From Bacillota bacterium (lineage in GTDB: Bacteria > Bacillota > Clostridia > Peptostreptococcales > Anaerovoracaceae), in the NCBI GenBank assembly GCA_016284485.1, contig JAEEOX010000023.1, forward strand, positions 1 through 6,749: a DNA stretch of 6,749 bases, written 5' to 3'. The position numbers were made by a program, and so were the translations under genes. Each line of letters starts with the position of its first letter. Position 1 is the stretch's first letter. This document shows, in pieces, positions 1-3,613 of the stretch. The notes under the pieces were generated by a model that saw only the letters and a program-made list of their open reading frames with translations, searched no databases and had not been told where the DNA came from.

Positions 1-125
1 GTACAAAAAAGATAAGTAGCAAAAACGCAGTTGGCAGATGCGTTTACGCGTTGAACGCGTCAGCGAGGAGCAGGGGCTATGCCCCATGTGGAAAACCCCG
101 CGTTAGACGCGGGGTTGGTTTTTTT
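1..125 (+). ncRNA. 3' end of an unidentified structured RNA or 3' UTR (partial, runs off left edge)
   Basis: Two plus frames stop at once (TAA at 13, TAG at 17). The third stays open to about 197 but encodes an unrecognisable Arg/Ala/Gly-rich string that reads straight through the terminator, so I do not call it coding. The stretch instead folds into consecutive hairpins: AAACGCA (23-29) with TGCGTTT (39-45), loop GTTGGCAGA; ACGCG (46-50) with CGCGT (56-60); GGGGC (73-77) with GCCCC (81-85); and the terminator stem 94-116. Back-to-back hairpins ending in a terminator are typical of the 3' half of a small structured RNA. The segment CAAAAAAGATAAG at 4-16 followed by a hairpin series loosely recalls a Cas9 tracrRNA tail, but no anti-repeat or cas gene is visible and the usual GGC..GCC nexus hairpin is absent. 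tmRNA is unlikely because there is no T-arm or CCA end. A structured mRNA 3' UTR is the main alternative. Confidence 0.35.
94..125 (+). terminator. Strong intrinsic terminator of the upstream transcript
   Basis: A perfect 9-bp stem, AACCCCGCG (94-102) with CGCGGGGTT (108-116), closes a five-base loop TTAGA. GG and seven T residues (119-125) follow. It separates whatever lies to the left from the acyltransferase gene, which has its own -10 box downstream. Confidence 0.9.
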
Positions 126-152
126 GTGGGATGGGGCGCAAAAAACAGGAAA

Positions 153-198
153 CACTTGCCAAGTGCGGCAGTTTTGGAATACACTTGGAACGTATAAT
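153..198 (+). promoter_or_regulatory. Probable promoter of the acyltransferase gene with a CACTTG dyad
   Basis: A perfect -10 box TATAAT lies at 193-198, 23 bases before the ATG at 222. This puts transcription start near 205 and leaves a short 5' UTR. No good -35 sits at 16-18 bp spacing (about 169-176 reads CAGTTTTG), so the promoter may need an activator. Just upstream is the dyad CACTTG-C-CAAGTG (153-165). A second direct copy, ACACTTG (181-187), sits between it and the -10, 29 bp from the first. The arrangement suggests an operator, but I do not recognise the site. The -10 call is fairly firm; the operator call is inference. Confidence 0.55.
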
Positions 199-221
199 AG
201 CGATCTACGAACGGTGACTTT

Positions 222-1514
222 ATGATAAACGTTGATACGCCGGTCCGCTACAGGGTGTCCTACGCCATCGGGCGCCTGATCTGCAGGGGGCTGGCACGGA
301 AATATGAATTCGAAACAGACGAGATCCCCGAGACCGGGGAGCCCTACATACTGGTGTCCAACCACCTGACCGAGTCGGACCAGATCTTCGCCATGCTGGG
401 GAGCCCGCGGCCCATATATTTCGTGTGCGGCGAGCACCTCCTCAGGAACAAGCTTTACGGCAAGCCCCTGAAACTCCTGGCGGTCCCGATCCCCGTGGAG
501 AAGGGCAAGTCCTCGCTTTCCGCGGTGAGGGAGATGATCCGCAGGGTGAGAGCCGGCCGCAGCGTCATGATCTTCCCCGAGGGCAGGCGGTCCTACCACG
601 GACGGACCCTGCCCCAGCCGGAGGCTTTGGGCAAGTTCATCAGACAGGCGGGCTGCACGCTGGTGACCTACAGGCTGACCGGCGGGTTTTTCGTACAGGC
701 CAGATGGTCCCGCAAAAAACGCCGCGGCCCGGTGAAGGGCCACGTGGTGGGCGTCTACACATCAGATGAGCTGAAGGCCATGACCCCCGCCCAGATCACG
801 GAGATCGTCAACCGCGACATCCGTTCCGACGCCTACGCGGAGCAGCGGAAGCTGATGTGGACCTACGAAGGCGGCGACCCGGCGGAGGGCATGGAGAAGT
901 ATCTCTTCAAGTGCCCGGTCTGCGGCGCCTACGACCGCATGTGGGCCAAAGGCGACGAGTTCGGCTGCTCGGCCTGCGGCATGAAGGGCCGGATCGACGA
1001 GCACGGCTTCCTGGTGGGCACCGCCCCAGGCGCAAAACATCCGGATGCGCCAGCATCCGACACTGCGACCACCGACGCGACCGACACCGCCGCAGCATCC
1101 GGCACTGCACCGGGGTCCGCCGCAGCATCCGACACCGCGCCCCTCCCCTTCGACAACACCTACGACTGGACCCGCTGGATGGAAAAAGAGTTCGACCGCT
1201 ACGTGGAGGAGTCGGGAGATAAGCTGCTTTTCACCGAGAAGGCCGCCACCCTCTTCGAGAAGGATGACAACTACAAGGACGTGGACCTGGCAACCTGCGA
1301 CGTGGAACTCTACAGAGACCGGATGGTCATGGGCGAAAGAGTCTTCAGATTCAAGGAGATACCCAGCCTCACCATCATCTACTCCGATGTGATGTTCTTC
1401 ACCCACGGCGGGGTCTACTACGGGATGAAGGGCGACCTGTTCCACGCGTGGAAGTGCGCCAGACTGTGGCAGCTGGAGCAGGGCATCGCCGACGATCCCA
1501 CCAGAGAGATCTGA
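222..1514 (+). CDS. PlsC-family lysophospholipid acyltransferase with C-terminal zinc ribbon
   Basis: The 430-aa product resembles 1-acyl-sn-glycerol-3-phosphate acyltransferases, which transfer an acyl chain to lysophosphatidate at the inner face of the membrane during phospholipid synthesis. The acyltransferase domain covers about residues 15-215. It has the catalytic NHxxxxD motif (N47 H48...D53) and the acceptor-binding FPEG motif (118-121, followed by RRS). A zinc ribbon follows with Cys pairs at 231/234 and 249/252. Next come a low-complexity Ala/Thr/Ser/Asp/Pro linker (about 267-308) and a C-terminal domain (about 309-430) with a WTRWMEKEFDRY segment and beta-rich sequence that I cannot assign. 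A plain PlsC is about 200-260 aa, so the C-terminal half is an extension. The start is supported by GGTGA (213-217), four bases upstream and matching the 16S tail, and by the TATAAT box before it. The exact acyl acceptor is uncertain. The gene stands alone between a terminator and the rplM promoter region. Confidence 0.85.
   Translation: MINVDTPVRYRVSYAIGRLICRGLARKYEFETDEIPETGEPYILVSNHLTESDQIFAMLGSPRPIYFVCGEHLLRNKLYGKPLKLLAVPIPVEKGKSSLSAVREMIRRVRAGRSVMIFPEGRRSYHGRTLPQPEALGKFIRQAGCTLVTYRLTGGFFVQARWSRKKRRGPVKGHVVGVYTSDELKAMTPAQITEIVNRDIRSDAYAEQRKLMWTYEGGDPAEGMEKYLFKCPVCGAYDRMWAKGDEFGCSACGMKGRIDEHGFLVGTAPGAKHPDAPASDTATTDATDTAAASGTAPGSAAASDTAPLPFDNTYDWTRWMEKEFDRYVEESGDKLLFTEKAATLFEKDDNYKDVDLATCDVELYRDRMVMGERVFRFKEIPSLTIIYSDVMFFTHGGVYYGMKGDLFHAWKCARLWQLEQGIADDPTREI
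1051..1138 (+). repeat. Three in-frame copies of a 16-bp repeat in the acyltransferase linker
   Basis: CAGCATCCGRCACYGC occurs at 1051-1066, 1093-1108 and 1123-1138. Copies start 42 and 30 bp apart, both multiples of three, so each encodes Ala-Ser-(Asp/Gly)-Thr-Ala. Neighbouring ACCGACRCGACCGACACC sequence adds to the redundancy. The repeats build the disordered linker between zinc ribbon and C-terminal domain, and such tracts often vary in copy number between strains. Confidence 0.75.
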
Positions 1515-1671
1515 GGGTCGCAGGACAGCCGGAGCAGACCTGGAACTTAGGACCCGAGAACATCAGCGGCAGACCCGGATCTGAGGGCCGCAGAGGAGTC
1601 CAACATCAAGGAGATCGCACAGGGCCACAGAACAGCTTTCTGAGCCGTCGAAGCCGGGCGGAGGACAAATA
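1515..1671 (+). other. Gene-free stretch with degenerate repeats downstream of the acyltransferase
   Basis: No convincing gene or T-run terminator is visible. GATCTGAGGGYCGCAG occurs at 1508-1523, overlapping the acyltransferase stop codon, and again at 1578-1593 with one mismatch, 70 bp apart and so in a different frame. GCAGACCYGGA occurs at 1534-1544 and 1569-1579. Together these look like decayed tandem copies of one segment. The acyltransferase frame reopens after its stop, but is cut by TAG near 1548 and a further TGA near 1640, so a longer ancestral C-terminus is possible but unproven. Confidence 0.4.
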
Positions 1672-1723
1672 CCCCGAAAAACCCCGACAGACCCCTAAAA
1701 ACCCTCAAAAATCCCCAAAAAAA
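1672..1723 (+). repeat. 10-bp-phased C-tract/A-tract array upstream of the rplM promoter
   Basis: C runs at 1672-1675, 1682-1685, 1692-1695, 1702-1704 and 1713-1716 alternate with A runs at 1677-1681, 1697-1701, 1707-1711 and 1717-1723. This gives a degenerate repeat of about ten bases, CCCC(G/T)AAAAA. A-tracts repeated once per helical turn are known to bend DNA. The array ends four bases before the -35 box, where an UP element or curved activating region would lie. On the minus strand, four G runs with six-base loops also fit the canonical G-quadruplex pattern. Confidence 0.7.
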
Positions 1724-1727
1724 CTCC

Positions 1728-1756
1728 TTGCAAAACCAATTGTTAGGCAATATAAT
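1728..1756 (+). promoter_or_regulatory. Strong housekeeping-sigma promoter of rplM-rpsI
   Basis: The -35 box is TTGCAA (1728-1733) and the -10 box is TATAAT (1751-1756), with a spacer of exactly 17 bp. The -10 is consensus and the -35 matches TTGACA at four of six positions, including TTG. Transcription should start near 1763, about 265 bases before rplM. The phased A-tracts directly upstream probably raise its strength, as expected for ribosomal protein genes. Confidence 0.85.
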
Positions 1757-1762
1757 ATACAA

Positions 1763-2027
1763 GCACGATTGTGCGCCGCGACACACGCCGCGGACTTCCC
1801 GGGACGCCAGGCTTCGTCCGTAAGCGTCCGGGCTAAAAGTTATTTTTAGGATGCCGATCAAGTTTCAGGAAGGATCCGACCCGGATGACGTGCGCTTAGA
1901 AACGTATGCCGTCTGCAGTGAAGAAACTCCCCGGAACCCAGTAGGCAGAGCCGAAAAGGTTCACGCACCGGCCCGCAGACGGGCGACAGGCAGCGGGAAC
2001 TCAGTAGGTAGAAAGGATCAGAACAAG
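1763..2027 (+). promoter_or_regulatory. Long structured rplM mRNA leader, candidate ribosomal-protein autoregulatory region
   Basis: This about 265-nt untranslated leader folds into many local hairpins: GCAC/GTGC (1763-1774); CCGCG/CGCGG (1776-1793); a 9-bp stem with one bulged G (1798-1807 with 1824-1832); CTAAAA/TTTTAG (1833-1849); ATCCG/CGGAT (1874-1886); GAACC/GGTTC (1934-1938 with 1958-1962); and GCCCG-CAGA-CGGGC (1971-1984). A 17-base element is duplicated inside it (1933-1949 and 1996-2012). Firmicutes are known to carry an L13-responsive leader before rplM, and this could be a longer relative, but I could not match that motif. The rplM frame is open back to an ATG at 1851, but that ATG has only an AGG abutting it as SD, and the sequence it would add has no likeness to L13. 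I therefore treat it as RNA. Confidence 0.6.
1933..2012 (+). repeat. Duplicated 17-base leader element GGAACYCAGTAGGYAGA
   Basis: Copies lie at 1933-1949 and 1996-2012, match at 15 of 17 positions with both differences C/T, and start 63 bases apart. Each is followed shortly by an A-rich AAGG sequence. The first begins the GAACC/GGTTC hairpin. The second runs directly into the rplM ribosome binding site (AAAGGA, 2012-2017). Two copies, one beside the SD, fit binding of a regulatory protein or mimicry of the initiation region. That role is inference. Confidence 0.6.
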
Positions 2028-2456
2028 ATGAGTTCATTCATCGCAAAACCTGCAGAGATCGAACGCAAGTGGTACGTCGTCGATGCAGAGGGCAAGACTC
2101 TCGGAAGGCTTGCTTCAGAGGTGGCCATGGTTCTCAGAGGAAAGAACAAGCCCATCTACACACCACACGTTGACTGCGGAGATTACGTAATCGTCATCAA
2201 CGCAGAGAAAGTTGTTGTAACCGGTAAGAAGAGAACCAACAAGATCTACAAGAAGCACACCGGATATCCCGGCGGACTCAGAGAGATCACCTTCGACAAG
2301 TTACAGCAGAAGAAGCCCGAAGAGATCATCAGACATGCTGTAAAGGGCATGCTTCCTGATGGAAAGCTTGGCAGGCAGATGTTCAAAAAGTTAAAGGTCT
2401 ATGCCGGATGTGAGCATCCTCACACAGCACAGAAGCCTGAGACTATGGAAATTTAA
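2028..2456 (+). CDS. rplM: 50S ribosomal protein L13
   Basis: The 142-aa product has the usual bacterial L13 length. L13 is an early-assembling protein of the large subunit that binds 23S rRNA. The N-terminal core WYVVDAEGKTLGRLAS (about 15-30), the central DYVIVINAEKVVVTGKK (52-68) and the C-terminal family signature beginning VKGMLP (105-127) are all present. The start at 2028 is chosen because AAAGGA lies about ten bases upstream and the protein then begins where other L13 proteins do. A longer in-frame ATG at 1851 would add 59 unrelated residues. Codon choice (AGA, AAG, ATC) fits high expression and differs from the flanking genes. It is the first gene of the operon and ends 15 bases before rpsI. 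Confidence 0.97.
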   Translation: MSSFIAKPAEIERKWYVVDAEGKTLGRLASEVAMVLRGKNKPIYTPHVDCGDYVIVINAEKVVVTGKKRTNKIYKKHTGYPGGLREITFDKLQQKKPEEIIRHAVKGMLPDGKLGRQMFKKLKVYAGCEHPHTAQKPETMEI

Positions 2457-2457
2457 C

Positions 2458-2463
2458 GGGAGG
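2458..2463 (+). promoter_or_regulatory. rpsI ribosome binding site, fixing its start
   Basis: GGGAGG lies eight bases before ATG 2472 but only two before an in-frame ATG at 2466, so 2472 is the workable start. The site falls in the short gap after the rplM stop, suited to coupled translation. Confidence 0.8.
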
Positions 2464-2471
2464 AAATGACA

Positions 2472-2867
2472 ATGGCTAAAATGCAGTATCAAGGTACAGG
2501 CAGACGTAAGTCTTCAGTTGCCAGAGTTAGACTGATCCCCGGAACAGGCAACATCACTGTCAACAAGAAGAGCTTGGAAGATTACTTTGGAATGGAGATC
2601 GTTAAGAGAGAGGTCAGACGTCCTCTGGAAGTGACAGGAACCGAAGGCAAGTTCGACGTAGTCGCAACAGTTGTCGGCGGCGGCTTCACAGGCCAGGCCG
2701 GAGCCCTCAGACACGGTATCGCAAGAGCCCTTTGCGAAGCTGACGCGGAAGCTTACAGAGCACCGCTGAAGGCAGCCGGATTCTTAACAAGAGACTCTAG
2801 AATGAAGGAAAGAAAGAAGTACGGTCTCAAAAAGGCCAGAAGAGCATCCCAGTTCTCAAAGAGATAA
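2472..2867 (+). CDS. rpsI: 30S ribosomal protein S9
   Basis: The 131-aa product is a full-length S9, a small-subunit head protein whose C-terminal tail reaches the P-site tRNA. It opens with the classic QYQGTGRRKSSVARVRL (5-21). It carries the complete family signature GGGFTGQAGALRHGIARAL (69-87) and ends in the basic tail KKYGLKKARRASQFSKR with the conserved terminal Lys-Arg. The start is set by the SD at 2458-2463 and gives the usual MAKMQY N-terminus. It follows rplM by 15 bases in the same transcript, the conserved bacterial order, and is ended by the terminator at 2884. Confidence 0.97.
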   Translation: MAKMQYQGTGRRKSSVARVRLIPGTGNITVNKKSLEDYFGMEIVKREVRRPLEVTGTEGKFDVVATVVGGGFTGQAGALRHGIARALCEADAEAYRAPLKAAGFLTRDSRMKERKKYGLKKARRASQFSKR

Positions 2868-2883
2868 TCGACCGCAAATGTGC

Positions 2884-2917
2884 AAAAAACCCCAGGCCGC
2901 AAGGCTCGGGGTTTTTT
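2884..2917. terminator. Bidirectional intrinsic terminator between convergent rpsI and the ABC operon
   Basis: AAAAAACCCC (2884-2893) pairs perfectly with GGGGTTTTTT (2908-2917). Inside, GGCC pairs with GGCT (one G-U) around a GCAA loop, a stable GNRA tetraloop. The stem carries six A at one end and six T at the other, so each strand reads as hairpin plus U run. It can therefore stop rpsI transcripts from the left and ABC-operon transcripts from the right, whose stop codon is 17 bases away at 2934. Confidence 0.93.
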
Positions 2918-2933
2918 CGTGTCTTCTATAATA

Positions 2934-3599
2934 TCAGTTTATCAGTTCTCCGTCGTGCAGCCTTAACATCTCGTCTGCCCGTTGGCCGATCTCGGGATCA
3001 TGGGTGACGATCACCACACAGTAGCCATCTTCGTGGGCCAGGGCCTGGAGGATGCTGAAGATCTTGTCGCCGTTTTCGGAGTCCAGGTTGCCTGTGGGCT
3101 CGTCTGCCAGGAGAACTTTGGTGTCCATGCCAAGGGCGCGGGCTATGGCCACTCGCTGCTGCTCGCCCCCGGACAACATCGCCGGAAAGCGATCCAGAGT
3201 GGTGTCGGGAAGACCCACCTTCCCGATGAGCTCTGCGGCGCGCTTTTTGGCCTCAGCTGGCTTCATGCCACGGAGTTCCATGGGATACATGACGTTTTCG
3301 GCCACCGTAAGAAGGGGGAAAAGTCTGAAATCCTGGTAGATCACAGCCACTTTTTCCCTGCGGTACTTCTCAAGGTCGATGTCTGCGGTTGACACGTTCT
3401 CGCAGAGAACGCTGCCGTCGGTGGGCACGTCCAGACCTGCCATCAGTGACAGCAGGGTGGTCTTGCCTGAGCCGGAGCTGCCCATTACCGCGTAGACCCT
3501 GCCCGCCCCGAAGGCGCAGGAGATACCCTTCAGAGCCTCGACCCGCTGGTACTGGGACTGATATACATATTTCACATCGCGCAGTTCAAAAACGCTCAT
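2934..3599 (-). CDS. ABC transporter ATP-binding protein (MacB/LolD-type)
   Basis: The 221-aa product is the nucleotide-binding subunit that powers the adjacent FtsX-type permease. Numbering from the chosen Met: Walker A GSSGSGKT (40-47), Q-loop Gln89, ABC signature LSGGEQQ (142-148), Walker B VLLADEP (162-168) followed by the D-loop region GNLD (170-173), and switch His200 (VTHD). All catalytic elements are intact. The LSGGEQQRVAIARAL and ADEPTGNLDS wording is characteristic of the MacB/LolD/FtsE branch rather than importers. The start at 3599 is preferred over the ATG at 3617 because a perfect AAGGAGG sits five bases before it. The 3617 ATG overlaps the permease stop as ATGA and has no SD of its own. 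It is the second gene of the operon, 14 bases after the permease stop. The substrate is unknown. Confidence 0.95.
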   Translation of the reverse strand: MSVFELRDVKYVYQSQYQRVEALKGISCAFGAGRVYAVMGSSGSGKTTLLSLMAGLDVPTDGSVLCENVSTADIDLEKYRREKVAVIYQDFRLFPLLTVAENVMYPMELRGMKPAEAKKRAAELIGKVGLPDTTLDRFPAMLSGGEQQRVAIARALGMDTKVLLADEPTGNLDSENGDKIFSILQALAHEDGYCVVIVTHDPEIGQRADEMLRLHDGELIN

Positions 3600-3604
3600 A
3601 TTTT

Positions 3605-3611
3605 CCTCCTT
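3605..3611 (-). promoter_or_regulatory. Perfect ribosome binding site deciding the ATPase start
   Basis: On the minus strand AAGGAGG lies five bases before the ATG at 3599 and a few bases past the permease stop codon (3616-3614). The ATPase can therefore be loaded independently as well as by coupling from the permease. It lies inside the longer open frame that begins at 3617, which argues against that longer start. Confidence 0.85.
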
Positions 3612-3613
3612 CG

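Noticed and set aside
3..197. Open plus frame across the left edge into the acyltransferase promoter
   Set aside because: It runs through a strong terminator and the promoter and gives an Arg/Ala/Gly-rich sequence with no recognisable domain; more likely chance openness in GC-rich DNA.
762..1445. Minus ORF of 227 codons antisense to the acyltransferase
   Set aside because: It is composed of Val/Gly/His-rich shadow sequence, while the plus strand carries clear HxxxxD, FPEG and zinc-ribbon motifs.
1635..1654. Possible terminator hairpin after the acyltransferase
   Set aside because: Only about four base pairs and no following T run; transcription may simply read towards rplM.
1448..1849. Plus ORF of 133 codons spanning the acyltransferase end and the rplM promoter
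   Set aside because: It overlaps the acyltransferase in another frame and encodes low-complexity Pro/Lys/Ser from the C/A-tract array.
1547..1861. Minus ORF of 104 codons opposite the rplM promoter region
   Set aside because: Its hydrophobic middle is simply the phased A-tracts read as Phe/Leu/Gly; no SD or homology was recognised.
1906..1944. Twelve-codon mini-ORF in the rplM leader as a leader peptide
   Set aside because: No convincing SD and no run of regulatory codons; noted only because its stop lies in the duplicated element.
1851..2027. In-frame 59-codon N-terminal extension of rplM from ATG 1851
   Set aside because: It has no usable SD, shows no likeness to L13, lies in a hairpin-rich leader, and a good SD precedes the canonical start at 2028.
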